Assembly (NCBI GenBank): GCA_004017275.1 | Contig: SAKE01000004.1 | Span: forward strand, 229,967 to 293,966 | DNA length: 64,000 bases | From: Mesorhizobium sp. | Lineage (GTDB): Bacteria > Pseudomonadota > Alphaproteobacteria > Rhizobiales > Rhizobiaceae | Reading direction: 5' to 3' | In this document: one piece after another, positions 1 to 10,292 of the stretch | How positions within the stretch are numbered: the first letter of the stretch is position 1 | Layout of the letters: every line of letters begins with the position of its first letter | Translations under genes and position numbers: made by a program | Notes under the pieces: model-generated | What the model was told of the DNA's origin: nothing | Databases searched by the model: none | The model's input: the letters and a program-made list of their open reading frames with translations, nothing else

Positions 1-248
1 TTCATGTAGGAGGAGTGCGGGTCAAGCGAGGCGAGCATGCCGTTGATGGCGTTCTCGACCAGCGACTTGTCATCGGGCGGCGTCACATACTGTGCCCGCA
101 CGCGCTCGAAGATATCGCCGAAGATCGCCAGTTGCTTGTAGGTCTCCGACCCTGCAGCATTCGCCGCCGAGCCGGGCGTGCCATAGACCAGGCTCATGGC
201 GGACGCGCCCATCAGCGCACCGGCAAACAGAAGCGACAGTTTCCGCAT
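1..248 (-). CDS. ctpA: Carboxy-terminal processing protease CtpA, N-terminal part
   Basis: Partial gene that runs off the left edge; the ATG is at 248 and 82 codons are visible. The reading begins MRKLSLLFAGALMGASAMS, a short charged start followed by a hydrophobic stretch typical of a signal peptide or membrane anchor. It continues into a helical region with FERVRAQYV and ASLDPHSSYM, which is the characteristic N-terminal end of S41 family tail-specific proteases. The PDZ domain and catalytic Ser/Lys lie outside the window. It starts 3 bp after the envC-like gene stop on the same strand, so the two are probably co-transcribed; envC-ctpA is a common rhizobial arrangement. The family acts in the periplasm on C-terminal tails of cell-envelope proteins. 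Confidence 0.85.
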   Translation of the reverse strand, partial: MRKLSLLFAGALMGASAMSLVYGTPGSAANAAGSETYKQLAIFGDIFERVRAQYVTPPDDKSLVENAINGMLASLDPHSSYM

Positions 249-251
249 TAT

Positions 252-1589
252 TCACGTCCTTCCAGAAAAACGGTCCGCCCACCATGGGGCCGGATCGACG
301 GGTTTTCCATCCTTGCGGAACTCGACATAGAGCTCCGGCGTGGCATTTCCATTCTTCGAAACCGAGGTGCTCGCCACCCGGGCCTCTCCCATCGCGCCGA
401 TCGGCTCTCCTGCAAGCACTGACTGACCGGTCGCGACGCTGATTCTGCTCATCCCCGCCAAAACGACATGATAACCGTCGCCTGCGTTCAGGATCAAGAG
501 TTGACCATAAGAGCGAAACGGCCCCGCATAAAGCACATTCCCATCCGCCGGCGCGGTAACGATGGCTCCCGATTGTGTCGCAACCATGTCGCCAAGCATC
601 ACCGCGCCGTTACCGTCATCGGCTCCGAATCGCCGTTTAATGCGGCCGGTCACCGGCAGCGCGACCTGCCCCTGCAGCGCCGAAAAGGGTGCCGCGGCGG
701 CAAGCCGGTTGCCTTCCGGCACCGGCAGCGACGCCAGTTCCGCCGGCGTTGATGTCTTGTCGCCGTCCGCCGTCTTCTGCTCGGCAGCCTTGGCCGCATC
801 GGCAGCCTTGCGGCTCTTGTCGGCCTGCGCTTCGAGCGAGGCGATCAGCTCTTTCAGGCTGCCGGCCTTGGCCGCCAGCGTCTCGGATCGCTGCTTTTCG
901 GCGGCCATTTGCGTCTGCGTATCGGCTTCGAGCTTCTGCTTGGCCTCCAGCAGCATGCCGAGGCGCTTCTTTTCCGCCGTCTGGTCGCCGACCGCAGCCG
1001 TCAGCCGCGCTCGTTCGGCCTCGATCGAGGCCGTGATTCTGGTCTGTTCCTTGAGATCGGCAAGCAGGCTATCGGTCTGCTGGCGCAGTTCCGGCACCAC
1101 CGCTCCGAGCAGGATGGCGCTGCGCACCGACGACAGCGCGTCCTCCGGCTTGACCAGGATTGCCGGCGGCGGGTTGAGGCCCATACGCTGCAGCGCGCCC
1201 AGCACTTCGGCCAGAACGTCACGCCGCGCCATAAGCGAGGCGCGGATCTTCTGTTCCTGGCCCTTCAGCCCTTCCAGCCTGGCGCCGATGTCCTCGATGT
1301 CCTGGCCCAGCTTCTGCTCGGTCATCGCCGACTGGATCAATGCGGCGGTGATCGAGGCATGATCCTTCTTGATCGTCGCGATGTCGGCGGAAAGCTTGGC
1401 CAACCGTTCGGACGACAGCGTGATCTCCTTCGAGACCCGTTCGTATTCAGCCCGGCTCTGGTCGGGATCGGGAGCCATGTCGAGCGTGTTTTCCGCCCGC
1501 CCCGCATGCAGCGACAGCACGAGCACCGCCGCCGCGATGCCGCAGCGCGCGCGCCATGAGCCCGTTCTTGATTTCCTGTCTTCAGACAT
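252..1589 (-). CDS. envC: Murein hydrolase activator, EnvC-like with M23 (LytM) domain
   Basis: 445 residues. A hydrophobic stretch at about residues 17-32 suggests export to the periplasm. Residues 40-270 are rich in Lys, Glu, Ala and Leu in heptad-like spacing, consistent with a long coiled coil. The C-terminal 120 residues look like a degenerate LytM/M23 peptidase fold, with ADGNVLYAGPFRSYGQLLIL and YHVVLAGM. The zinc-binding HxH of active M23 enzymes is replaced here (YHVVLAG), as in EnvC proteins that activate amidases rather than cut peptidoglycan. Same-strand neighbours are rlmH upstream and ctpA 3 bp downstream. Expected role: activating septal amidases during daughter-cell separation. 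The assignment rests on architecture and gene order. Confidence 0.85.
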   Translation of the reverse strand: MSEDRKSRTGSWRARCGIAAAVLVLSLHAGRAENTLDMAPDPDQSRAEYERVSKEITLSSERLAKLSADIATIKKDHASITAALIQSAMTEQKLGQDIEDIGARLEGLKGQEQKIRASLMARRDVLAEVLGALQRMGLNPPPAILVKPEDALSSVRSAILLGAVVPELRQQTDSLLADLKEQTRITASIEAERARLTAAVGDQTAEKKRLGMLLEAKQKLEADTQTQMAAEKQRSETLAAKAGSLKELIASLEAQADKSRKAADAAKAAEQKTADGDKTSTPAELASLPVPEGNRLAAAAPFSALQGQVALPVTGRIKRRFGADDGNGAVMLGDMVATQSGAIVTAPADGNVLYAGPFRSYGQLLILNAGDGYHVVLAGMSRISVATGQSVLAGEPIGAMGEARVASTSVSKNGNATPELYVEFRKDGKPVDPAPWWADRFSGRT

Positions 1590-1713
1590 TGAAGCCCGAC
1601 TCTATGCGTGGCGTCGTTAACGAACGATCAACCATGTTCGAAACCCATCCACTCTACGCAATCTCACGCGGCATTGGGGCGGAAATCCGGGTGGGCCGCA
1701 CCAATTCACCGGT

Positions 1714-2196
1714 TTATGAGCGATGGTAAGGGTGACCCGAAAGGATGGTGGCCACCCGATAAAGCTGCTCGCCCAGCATCACGCGCACCAGTTGGTGCGG
1801 CCAGGTCAGCAATCCGAACGACATCACCAGTTCGGCCTGGTCGCGCAGCGACTGATCGTGGCCGTCGGCGCCGCCGATGGCGATGACCAGTGCCTTGCGG
1901 CGGCCGTCACGCAACACGCCGAGGCGTCCGGCGAAATCTTCGGAAGAAAAACTTTTGCCGCGTTCGTCGAGCAGGATCAGCGCGGTGCCGGGCTGCAACT
2001 GCGTTTGCAGCTTGTGGCCCTCCTCACGCCGCCGCTCGTTGGCGGTCTGGGCGCGCCCCTCAGCGATTTCGGCAATGCCGGCAAATTCAAGCCCCACCGC
2101 CGGGCCGCTCTTGGCGAAACGTTCGAAATAGCGGTCGGCCAGCAGCTTTTCGGGGCCGGCTTTCATCCGGCCCACGGCATGAACTGATATCTTCAT
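1714..2196 (-). CDS. rlmH: 23S rRNA (pseudouridine1915-N3)-methyltransferase RlmH
   Basis: 160 residues, the usual length for the family. It belongs to the SPOUT methyltransferases: LILLDERGKSFSSEDFA near residue 75, the SAM-site sequence VIAIGGADGHD near 105-115, and the C-terminal LTWPHQLVRVMLGEQLYRV knot region are all present. The family methylates pseudouridine 1915 of 23S rRNA in helix 69 of assembled 70S ribosomes. It follows rsfS by 27 bp on the same strand, an order widely conserved in bacteria, so the pair is probably one operon. Confidence 0.95.
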   Translation of the reverse strand: MKISVHAVGRMKAGPEKLLADRYFERFAKSGPAVGLEFAGIAEIAEGRAQTANERRREEGHKLQTQLQPGTALILLDERGKSFSSEDFAGRLGVLRDGRRKALVIAIGGADGHDQSLRDQAELVMSFGLLTWPHQLVRVMLGEQLYRVATILSGHPYHRS

Positions 2197-2223
2197 CCTC
2201 GCCTTGTAAGCCGCGCGAACGAC

Positions 2224-2601
2224 TTAGTGGAGCGTTTCTTCCTCGAGATCCGGCGCCTGCCACATCTTTTCAAGATTGTAGAATTCGCGGACTTCGGGAC
2301 GGAAGACATGGACGATGATGTCGCCAGAATCGATCAGGACCCAGTCGGCGCCGGACAGCCCCTCGACGCGCGCAGTGCCGAGACCGGCATCCTTGATCGC
2401 TTTGAGAAGATGATCGGCGACAGCCGCGACATGACGGTGCGATCGGCCCGAAGCGACGACCATGTAGTCGCCGAGGCTCGATTTCCCCTGAATGTCGATG
2501 GAGACAATGTTTTCGGCCTTGGCGTCTTCCAGACTGGCAAGGACTGTCTTGATGGCGCGGGACACGGCGTCGTCTACGCTGATCCCGGCCGGCGAAGGCA
2601 T
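2224..2601 (-). CDS. rsfS: Ribosomal silencing factor RsfS
   Basis: 125 residues from the ATG at 2601. The open frame extends upstream to an ATG at 2691, but 2601 is preceded by AGAAGG eight bases away and gives a more usual family length. Core motifs VSIDIQGKSSLGDYMVVASG, RHVAAVADHLL and the C-terminal DWVLIDSGDIIVHVF are typical of the RsfS/Iojap family. The family binds ribosomal protein L14 and blocks subunit joining under nutrient limitation. It lies directly upstream of rlmH. Confidence 0.93.
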   Translation of the reverse strand: MPSPAGISVDDAVSRAIKTVLASLEDAKAENIVSIDIQGKSSLGDYMVVASGRSHRHVAAVADHLLKAIKDAGLGTARVEGLSGADWVLIDSGDIIVHVFRPEVREFYNLEKMWQAPDLEEETLH

Positions 2602-2843
2602 GATATCGGCCTTCTTCCGCAGTGCTGTTCTCAGTGTATTTCCTTTCGCAGCAAGAACAACCAAATCACCCCCAAAAGCAGGTGACACCACTTAGATAGG
2701 CAGAGTTCCCTGACAGTTTCAAGACGGGACCCTGCCTCGCACGAACGTATTATCGGTCCTGTGGTTCCGCCGCATGCCGGAAAAGATCGGAACCCTCCCC
2801 GGCTGCATGGGTTATCGGCTCACCGACCAACCGGAATTTTATC

Positions 2844-3695
2844 ATGCCGATCGACCCGCAAAACGCCCTTCTCACCGTCCAGGCCGGCCTCGCCCAGCTG
2901 AGCACGCTAATCGTTTCCTACTCCTTCTCAGCCATCGGTGCCGTCATCCTTCTGGTTGTCGGCTACATCATCGCCGGCCTTGCCGAACGTTCGATCTTCG
3001 CCGGCCTCGGCCATATCCATGGCTTCGACGCGACGTTGCGGCATTTCTTCTCCAAGATCGTCCGCTACGCCATCCTGATCCTCGTCACCATCATGGTGCT
3101 CGGCCAATTCGGCGTGCAGACGGCGTCGATCATCGCCGCCATCGGCGCCATCGGCCTGGCCATCGGCCTGGCTTTGCAAGGCACGCTGCAGAACATCGCC
3201 GCCGGCATCATGCTTCTGGCGCTGCGGCCGTTCCGGATCGGCGAATCCGTCGAGGTCGGTTCGATCGCCGGTACGATCGAGGAGATCGGCCTGTTTGCGA
3301 CCAAGCTCAGGACCGCCGACGGCGTCTACATCCTGGCGCCCAATTCGACGTTGTGGAACCAGCCGGTGCGCAACTTCTCGCGCAACGGCGTGCGCCGCAG
3401 CGACATCACGCTGAGCATCGGCTCCTGGAACGACATCGACCGCGCTCAGAAGACATTGCTTGCCATTGCCGCCGCCGAACGGCGGGTCAAGCGTGAGCCG
3501 GCACCGATCGCTTTCGTCGCGACATTGGGCGACAGCACGGTGTCGATCACCTTGCGCTATTGGACATCGTCGGCGGACTTCTTCGCTACCCAGACCGATC
3601 TCACCAAGCGCGCCAAACAGGAATTCGATAGCGAAGGCATATCGATCCCGCTGCCGCCACCGGAAGCGCCGTCGCCGGAAGCCCGCCGACAATAG
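2844..3695 (+). CDS. Mechanosensitive ion channel protein, MscS family
   Basis: 283 residues. Three hydrophobic segments lie near residues 20-45, 68-90 and 92-125. The third contains the glycine/alanine-rich pore helix IIAAIGAIGLAIGLALQGTLQ, followed by NIAAGIMLLALRPFRIGE, the classic MscS signature. The cytoplasmic beta domain follows (VGSIAGTIEEIGLFATKLRT, then LAPNSTLWNQPVRNFSRN). The protein is a minimal MscS, close in size to E. coli MscS, expected to open on membrane tension during osmotic downshift. It is the only plus-strand gene among the left-hand housekeeping genes and has its own upstream space. Confidence 0.92.
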   Translation: MPIDPQNALLTVQAGLAQLSTLIVSYSFSAIGAVILLVVGYIIAGLAERSIFAGLGHIHGFDATLRHFFSKIVRYAILILVTIMVLGQFGVQTASIIAAIGAIGLAIGLALQGTLQNIAAGIMLLALRPFRIGESVEVGSIAGTIEEIGLFATKLRTADGVYILAPNSTLWNQPVRNFSRNGVRRSDITLSIGSWNDIDRAQKTLLAIAAAERRVKREPAPIAFVATLGDSTVSITLRYWTSSADFFATQTDLTKRAKQEFDSEGISIPLPPPEAPSPEARRQ

Positions 3696-3798
3696 TCGGT
3701 TGGCTCAGTGCCGGTCCTGCTCGTCCGGCGTGAAGGCAAGTTCGACCGGCAAGAGCGCCATCGGGAGCGATAAAAGCGACATGGCCGAGTGAGCCGGC

Positions 3799-4386
3799 TC
3801 AACCCTTCGCCAGCTTGCGGATCGCGCTCGACGACAGCGACGAGCGCGGGCCGTGGATGAAGGTCCAGGCCGGCGCCTTCATGCGGGCAAGCCTAGGCGC
3901 ATCCCCTTCGTCGACGCGGGCGTAGTCGAAGGTCTTGGCGACGACCGAGGACAGGAACGACAGCGTGGCTCCCGGCCGGTCGATCACCGCGATCGGAAAA
4001 GTCATGACGATCTCGCGCCAGCGCTGCCAGCGATGGAAATCGCGCAAGGAATCAGCACCCATGATCCAGACGAAATCGACACCGGGATTGCGCGCCTTGA
4101 CCAGCGCCAGCGCATCGGCGGTATAGCGGACATGATGGGCCGCCTCGAAGGCGGTAACCTTGATCTTCGGGTTCTTGGCGATCTGCTCGGAGAGTTGCAG
4201 TCGCTCGTTGAGCGGCGCCAGTTCGCGCGTGCTCTTCAGCGGATTGCCTGGGGTCACCATCCACCAGAGCTGGTCGAGCGCCAGCCGTCTGAGCGCAATC
4301 TCGGCGACCAGCGCGTGGCCGGCATGCGGTGGATTGAACGAGCCGCCGAACAGGCCGACGGCGAGGCCTTTTTCGGCATGCGGCAT
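3799..4386 (-). CDS. nadD: Nicotinate-nucleotide adenylyltransferase NadD
   Basis: 195 residues. The N-terminal GLFGGSFNPPHAGHALVAEI carries the nucleotidyltransferase GSFNPxHxGH motif. ISSTIR-type chemistry appears near the C-terminus as SLSSSAIRKL, and WIMGADSLRDFHRWQRW is the conserved middle motif. The enzyme joins nicotinate mononucleotide and ATP to nicotinate adenine dinucleotide in NAD synthesis. It follows proA on the same strand with a palindromic repeat in the 160 bp between them; nadD near proA and rsfS is the normal rhizobial order. Confidence 0.95.
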   Translation of the reverse strand: MPHAEKGLAVGLFGGSFNPPHAGHALVAEIALRRLALDQLWWMVTPGNPLKSTRELAPLNERLQLSEQIAKNPKIKVTAFEAAHHVRYTADALALVKARNPGVDFVWIMGADSLRDFHRWQRWREIVMTFPIAVIDRPGATLSFLSSVVAKTFDYARVDEGDAPRLARMKAPAWTFIHGPRSSLSSSAIRKLAKG

Positions 4387-4413
4387 TTTGAGATAGCGGG
4401 AGGAGATAGCCTC

Positions 4414-4541
4414 CTTACCCTCCCCCTTGTGGGGAGGGTCGATCCGCGAAGCGGAGCGGGGTGGGGGTATCGTGGAATTCAGCGTCGTCCCCCCACCCGG
4501 CTCGCTATGCTCGCCACCCTCCCCACAAGGGGGAGGGTAAG
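4414..4541. repeat. Palindromic intergenic repeat (REP/BIME-like)
   Basis: Two 25-bp arms, 4414-4438 and 4517-4541, are perfect inverted copies of each other, each built on CTTACCCTCCCCC and its complement. The spacer has further partly palindromic G/C-rich sequence. It lies in the nadD-proA gap. This type of sequence is a common interspersed repeat in Mesorhizobium and Rhizobium chromosomes; as RNA it would fold into a long hairpin that could protect or terminate the proBA message. Confidence 0.8.
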
Positions 4542-4549
4542 ACCAGCGC

Positions 4550-5836
4550 TCAAGGCCTCACCTGTCCCGAGCCGCGCACGCGGTATTTGAACGAGGTCAG
4601 CTGCTCGACGCCGACCGGTCCGCGTGCATGCATCTTGCCGGTGGCGATGCCAATCTCGGCGCCCATGCCGAACTCGCCGCCGTCGGCGAACTGCGTCGAG
4701 GCGTTGTGCAGCAGGATCGCCGAATCGATCTCGTTGAAGAATTTTTCGACGGCTTGCGCATCCTCCGCGACGATCGCTTCGGTGTGATGCGAGGAAAACG
4801 TCTCGATGTGCTCGATCGCACCGCCGATGCCGTCGACCAGCTTCACCGCGATGACGGCGTCAAGATACTCGGTCACCCAGTCGGCATCGGTCGCCGGCTT
4901 GGCGTCGAAAAACACTTTCAGCACCTCGGCTTCGGCATGTATTTCGCAGCCGGCGGCACGCAGGGCGTCGAGGATCGGCACCAGATGTGTGGCGGCAACC
5001 GCGCGGTCGACCAGCAGCGTCTCGGCAGCACCGCAGACGCCGGTGCGCCGCATCTTGGCATTGACGGCGATCTTGACCGCCATGTCGAGATCGGCCGAGC
5101 GGTCGATGTAGAGATGGCAGATGCCTTCGAGATGCGCGAAGACCGGCACCCGCGCCTCGTTCTGCACCCGCCCGACGAGGCTTTTGCCGCCGCGCGGAAT
5201 GATGACATCCAGCGTACCGCTTAAGCCCTTTAGCATCTCGCCGACGGCGGCGCGGTCGGTGGTCGGCACCAGTTGGATGGCGTCTTCCGGCAGGCCGGCA
5301 GCCTTCAGCCCTTCGACCAGGCAGGCATGGATGGCGGCCGAGGAACTGAGCGAATCCGAGCCGCCGCGCAGGATCACCGGATTGCCGGCCTTGAGGCACA
5401 GCGCGCCGGCATCGGCCGTGACGTTCGGGCGGCTCTCATAGATGACGCCGACGACGCCAAGCGGCGTGCGCACGCGTTCGATATGCAGGCCGTTCGGCCG
5501 GTCCCATTGCGCGATCACATCGCCGACGGGATCGCGCAGTGCTGCGATTTCCCTAATGCCATCAGCCATGGCGCGGATACGCGCCGGGTCGAGCTTCAGC
5601 CTGTCCATGAAGGAGGGGGAAAGCCCGGATTCCTGACCATTCGAGACGTCGATGGCGTTGGCGTCGAGAATGTCCTGCTGCCGAGAGACGATCGCCTCGG
5701 CCATGGCGAGGAGTGCGGCGTTCTTGGCGGCGGTCGTGGCAATGGCCAGCGGTCGGGCGGCAGCGCGGGCGCGGCGGCCGATATCGGCCATCGTTGCCAC
5801 GGTGTCATCCCCGGATTTTTCATGCAGTTTCAGCAT
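4550..5836 (-). CDS. proA: Gamma-glutamyl phosphate reductase ProA
   Basis: 428 residues, normal length. Motifs include [39 protein letters not shown] and the catalytic cysteine region [16 protein letters not shown]. The enzyme reduces gamma-glutamyl phosphate to glutamate semialdehyde with NADPH, the second step of proline synthesis. It begins 3 bp after the proB stop, so proB and proA are almost certainly one operon. Confidence 0.97.
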   Translation of the reverse strand: MLKLHEKSGDDTVATMADIGRRARAAARPLAIATTAAKNAALLAMAEAIVSRQQDILDANAIDVSNGQESGLSPSFMDRLKLDPARIRAMADGIREIAALRDPVGDVIAQWDRPNGLHIERVRTPLGVVGVIYESRPNVTADAGALCLKAGNPVILRGGSDSLSSSAAIHACLVEGLKAAGLPEDAIQLVPTTDRAAVGEMLKGLSGTLDVIIPRGGKSLVGRVQNEARVPVFAHLEGICHLYIDRSADLDMAVKIAVNAKMRRTGVCGAAETLLVDRAVAATHLVPILDALRAAGCEIHAEAEVLKVFFDAKPATDADWVTEYLDAVIAVKLVDGIGGAIEHIETFSSHHTEAIVAEDAQAVEKFFNEIDSAILLHNASTQFADGGEFGMGAEIGIATGKMHARGPVGVEQLTSFKYRVRGSGQVRP

Positions 5837-5839
5837 GGC

Positions 5840-6997
5840 TCATCCTCCGCTGGTTACTTGGTCAGCGATCCCTACTTGGTCACCCGCGTGGCTCACCACA
5901 AGGTCGTCGCGGTGGATCATCGCCGAACGCGCCTCGTAACCGAGCACCGTTTCGATCTCGGCCGTCTTCAGGCCCGCGATCCTTACGGCATCGGCGGCAT
6001 CATAGGCAACCAGTCCGCGCGCGATCTCGCGGCCCTCGGGCGACAGGATCGCCACCGTATCGCCGCGCGAGAAATTGCCGCTGACCAGCTTGACGCCCGC
6101 CGGCAGCAGCGACTTGCCCGATAGAAGCGCGCCAATGGCGCCGGCATCGACCGTCAGTCGGCCTGCCGGTTCGAGCTGGCCGGCGATCCAGGTCTTGTAG
6201 CCCTTGACCGGGTTGCTGCTCGGCCGGAAGAAGGTGGCGCGCTCGCCACGTTCGATCGCCATCAGCGGCGACAGCCGCGTGCCTGAGGTGATGACCATAG
6301 CTGTGCCGGCGGCGGTGGCGATCTTGCCTGCATCGAGTTTTGTACGCATGCCGCCGCGCGACAGCTCGGATGCGGCGGCACCCGCCATCGCCTCGATATC
6401 AGGCGTGATGCGGTCGACCACCGGAATGAATTTGGCTTGCGGGTCGCGCGCCGGCGGCGCCGTATAGAGCCCGTCAATGTCGGAGAGCAGCACCAAAAGA
6501 TCGGCGCCCATCATGGTCGCGACGCGCGCGGCCAGCCGGTCATTGTCGCCGTACCGGATTTCGGAGGTCGCCACCGTGTCGTTCTCGTTGATGACCGGCA
6601 CCGCCTTCATCTTGAGCAGCGTCGAGATCGTCGCCCGCGCGTTGAGGTAGCGGCGGCGCTCCTCGGTGTCGCCGAGCGTCAGAAGGATTTGGCCCGACTT
6701 CAGGCTGCCCTTGCCGAGCGCATCCGACCAGGCGCCGGCCAATGCGATCTGCCCGACGGCAGCCGCCGCCTGGCTTTCCTCGAGCTTCAAGGCGCGCTTG
6801 CCGAGGCCAAGGATGGTGCGGCCAAGCGCGATGGCGCCGGACGACACGACGAGGATTTCAGCGCCGCCCTGGGCAAGGCCAGCAATGTCGTCGGCAAGCG
6901 AGGCCAGCCAGTCGCGCTTCAGGCCCGTCGTGCGGTCGACAAGCAGCGCCGAGCCGATCTTGACGGTGATGCGCCGATATTTTTTCAGCGACTGCAT
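5840..6997 (-). CDS. proB: Glutamate 5-kinase ProB with PUA domain
   Basis: 385 residues from the ATG at 6997; a longer open frame to 7057 would overlap obgE and lacks family sequence. The amino acid kinase domain shows [32 protein letters not shown] and [13 protein letters not shown]. The last 100 residues form a PUA domain ([30 protein letters not shown]). It makes gamma-glutamyl phosphate, the proline-inhibited first step of proline synthesis. The start is 4 bp downstream of the obgE stop, so obgE-proB-proA are likely co-transcribed. Confidence 0.97.
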   Translation of the reverse strand: MQSLKKYRRITVKIGSALLVDRTTGLKRDWLASLADDIAGLAQGGAEILVVSSGAIALGRTILGLGKRALKLEESQAAAAVGQIALAGAWSDALGKGSLKSGQILLTLGDTEERRRYLNARATISTLLKMKAVPVINENDTVATSEIRYGDNDRLAARVATMMGADLLVLLSDIDGLYTAPPARDPQAKFIPVVDRITPDIEAMAGAAASELSRGGMRTKLDAGKIATAAGTAMVITSGTRLSPLMAIERGERATFFRPSSNPVKGYKTWIAGQLEPAGRLTVDAGAIGALLSGKSLLPAGVKLVSGNFSRGDTVAILSPEGREIARGLVAYDAADAVRIAGLKTAEIETVLGYEARSAMIHRDDLVVSHAGDQVGIADQVTSGG

Positions 6998-7001
6998 GAC
7001 C

Positions 7002-8048
<1,047 letters not shown>

Positions 8049-8165
8049 CTACTAGTGGCTTTGCGGCATTGCTCTAAACCTTGCGCCTTGCTCTAAACCA
8101 AGGCGCGGCCAAGGGCGAGGCCGTTTTATGACAATGGCCGCGCGGGCGGCCGGAGAGATGCCGCA

Positions 8166-9035
8166 ATGAAGCTTGTAACCTATAACATCCAGTACGGCAT
8201 CGGCCTCGACGGGCAGTACGATGTCGGGCGCATCGCCGACGCCGTGCGCGGCGCCGACGTGATCGCGTTGCAAGAGGTGACCCGGAACAATCCCAGGAAC
8301 GGCGGCTGCGACATGGTCGCCGAGATCGGCGAGGCGCTGCCCGACTATTTCGCCGTCTATGGCAGCAATTTCGAAGCCAATATCGGCTCGCATCTCGACA
8401 ATGGCCGTGCCGTCACGAAAACCTTCCAGCTCGGCAACATGGTGCTGTCGAAGACGCCCATTCATCTGTCGCGCAATCTGCTTTTGCCGCGCAGCCGCAG
8501 CTTCGAGATGATGAACTTCCAGCGCGGCGCGCTGGAAGCGCTGATCGAGACGCCGCTTGGTTTCATTCGCTTCTATTCCATCCATCTCGATCACCGCAGT
8601 CCGGTCGAACGCGCCAGCCAGATCCAGTTCCTGCGCCGGCGCCTGCTGAACTATGCGCTCGAAGGCGGCGCACTGTCCGGCGTCGCCGAGATCGGCCTGC
8701 CGGAATTGCCGCATCCCGAAGCCTTTGTCGGCATGGGCGATTTCAACATGCTGGCCGGATCGCCAGAATATGTCGAACTCGCCGGCCGGCCGGACCACGA
8801 ATTCGGCATGCCGCTGACCGCCGACTTCGCCGTCGATGCCGCCTTGCGCCTGAACGCCACCGGCGACGATCTGATCAGCTGGGTCGACCCCAAACAACCC
8901 ACCGACCCCAGCCGCCACAAGCGCATCGACTACATCTTCACCAGCGCCTCGCTTGCCAGATCCCTGCAACGCCTGTGGGTCGACCGACACGCGGTTGGTT
9001 CGGACCACCTGCCGGTCTGGGTCGAACTGGGCTGA
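8166..9035 (+). CDS. Endonuclease/exonuclease/phosphatase family protein
   Basis: 289 residues. Diagnostic motifs of the EEP (DNase I-like) fold are present in order: LVTYNIQYGIG at the N-terminus, the metal-binding ALQEV near residue 38, SIHLDHRS near 140, GDFNMLAGS near 190, and the C-terminal KRIDYIFTS and SDHLPV with the catalytic Asp-His. No signal peptide is seen. The fold is shared by DNA-repair nucleases, sphingomyelinases and inositol phosphatases, so the substrate cannot be named. It is divergent from obgE with a 130-bp gap. Confidence 0.85.
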   Translation: MKLVTYNIQYGIGLDGQYDVGRIADAVRGADVIALQEVTRNNPRNGGCDMVAEIGEALPDYFAVYGSNFEANIGSHLDNGRAVTKTFQLGNMVLSKTPIHLSRNLLLPRSRSFEMMNFQRGALEALIETPLGFIRFYSIHLDHRSPVERASQIQFLRRRLLNYALEGGALSGVAEIGLPELPHPEAFVGMGDFNMLAGSPEYVELAGRPDHEFGMPLTADFAVDAALRLNATGDDLISWVDPKQPTDPSRHKRIDYIFTSASLARSLQRLWVDRHAVGSDHLPVWVELG

Positions 9036-9080
9036 CGCAAACTTGATCCGGACCCTTCTGGTTTCGACGCGACGCGCCGA

Positions 9081-9220
9081 GGTGTGTCGAGATTCAGGTC
9101 AGGCCGAGTCGAGAATGGTGACTTCCGAGAACCGGAGCGGAGCGTACTTAAAGTACGTGAGCACCGGAAGCGCAGGAAGCCGCCATTCGCAGGCCGGCCT
9201 CACCTGAATATCGACATACC
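9081..9220. repeat. Long imperfect palindromic repeat
   Basis: The outer arms GTGTCGAGATTCAGGT and ACCTGAATATCGACAT pair with few mismatches; inner arms continue around a central GCGTACTTAAAGTACGT. The whole 140 bp can fold into one long hairpin. It lies between two convergent genes. It resembles the RIME-type intergenic elements of rhizobia, recognised from structure only. It could act as a two-way transcription stop. Confidence 0.65.
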
Positions 9221-9807
9221 TAGAAATGCACCCAGTTCCGCAGGCTGGTCCAGGTTTTGCGATCGAGCCTGTAACGCTCGACAGGCACCTGGCCGGCAAC
9301 GATCGAGTTCAGCATGCCCTGGCCGGCATACTGGAAGCCGCATTTGTGGATGACGCGGCGCGAGGCCGGATTGATGACCCGCGTCGAGGCATGCAGCACC
9401 TGGATCGACGTCCTCTGGAAGGCGAGATCGACCAGCGCATGCGCTGCCTCCGTCGCATAGCCCTTCTTCCAGTAAGGCTCGCCGATCCAGTAGCCGAGCT
9501 CCAGCCCGCGATCGGTGGTGTTGAGGCCGGCGCAACCGACGAACGTCTCGGTGCCGGCCAGCGTCAGGGCATAAGCGATGCCGGCACGCCGCGACTTGGC
9601 CATGGCAAGGAAGGCGCGCGCCTCGGCCTCGCCATAGGGGTGCGGCATGCGGGCCAGCATTTCGGCGACATGACGGTTGTCGGCAAGCTCGACCAGTTGC
9701 GCGATATCGCCTTCGTGGGGCGCCCGCATCACCAGTCGCTCGGTGACCAGCACCGGGCAGTCTATCGCGTAACTTTCGTCTTCTGAGTCTTCCGCTTCGG
9801 CAACCAT
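9220..9807 (-). CDS. GNAT family N-acetyltransferase (RimJ/RimL-like)
   Basis: 195 residues from the ATG at 9807, chosen because GGAGG lies eight bases before it; the frame is also open to 9852. The protein has the RimJ/RimL pattern: TERLVMRAP at the N-terminus, then ELGYWIGEPYWKKGYATEAA, which is the acetyl-CoA binding motif (Q/R-x-x-G-x-G/A form), and ASRRVIHKCGFQYAG toward the end. The substrate is unknown; relatives acetylate ribosomal-protein N-termini or small molecules. It follows rpmA on the same strand and is separated from it by a terminator-like hairpin. Confidence 0.88.
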   Translation of the reverse strand: MVAEAEDSEDESYAIDCPVLVTERLVMRAPHEGDIAQLVELADNRHVAEMLARMPHPYGEAEARAFLAMAKSRRAGIAYALTLAGTETFVGCAGLNTTDRGLELGYWIGEPYWKKGYATEAAHALVDLAFQRTSIQVLHASTRVINPASRRVIHKCGFQYAGQGMLNSIVAGQVPVERYRLDRKTWTSLRNWVHF

Positions 9808-9827
9808 TTGAAAGTCCTCCAGGCACA

Positions 9828-9862
9828 AGAAAAAGGGGAGATGGAAACCCATCTCCCCTGAT
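9828..9862 (-). terminator. Rho-independent terminator after rpmA
   Basis: A perfect 10-bp stem, 9835-9844 paired with 9849-9858 (GGGGAGATGG on the plus strand), has a 4-nt loop. On the minus strand it is followed by TTTTTCTTG. It lies 70 bp downstream of the rpmA stop and just before the GNAT ribosome binding site, so it ends or attenuates the rplU-rpmA transcript. Confidence 0.8.
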
Positions 9863-9926
9863 CCTTTTCCTGGCTTTGCCAGACACCGGTCCCGAGATGG
9901 GCGCCGGTGTTCTAGTGCGGAACCGG

Positions 9927-10196
9927 CTACTCCGCGGCTTTGGCAATCGGGTTGACCGATACGTAGGTTCGGCCGTTGGCTTTTTTGTTGAACGTCACGG
10001 CGCCGGTCTCGAGCGCAAAAAGGGTATGATCCGTACCCATGCCGACATTGACGCCGGGATGCCAGGTGGTGCCGCGTTGACGAATGATGATGTTGCCCGG
10101 GATGACGGCTTCGCCGCCGAACTTCTTCACGCCCAGACGCTTGGAATGCGAGTCGCGACCGTTGCGCGACGAGCCGCCAGCTTTCTTGTGTGCCAT
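9927..10196 (-). CDS. rpmA: 50S ribosomal protein L27
   Basis: 89 residues. The sequence starts [20 protein letters not shown] and continues with [20 protein letters not shown] and [20 protein letters not shown], the universal L27 core. The protein sits near the peptidyl transferase centre. It lies 97 bp downstream of rplU on the same strand, the standard rplU-rpmA pair. Confidence 0.98.
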   Translation of the reverse strand: MAHKKAGGSSRNGRDSHSKRLGVKKFGGEAVIPGNIIIRQRGTTWHPGVNVGMGTDHTLFALETGAVTFNKKANGRTYVSVNPIAKAAE

Positions 10197-10292
10197 CTAA
10201 CTAACTCCGTTGCGCCGCAAGGCGCCTAAAGGCCTTATGAACGCGTTCGCGTTCCGTTTCAAGTCCGATCCGGCGACCTGATCGCCAGAAAA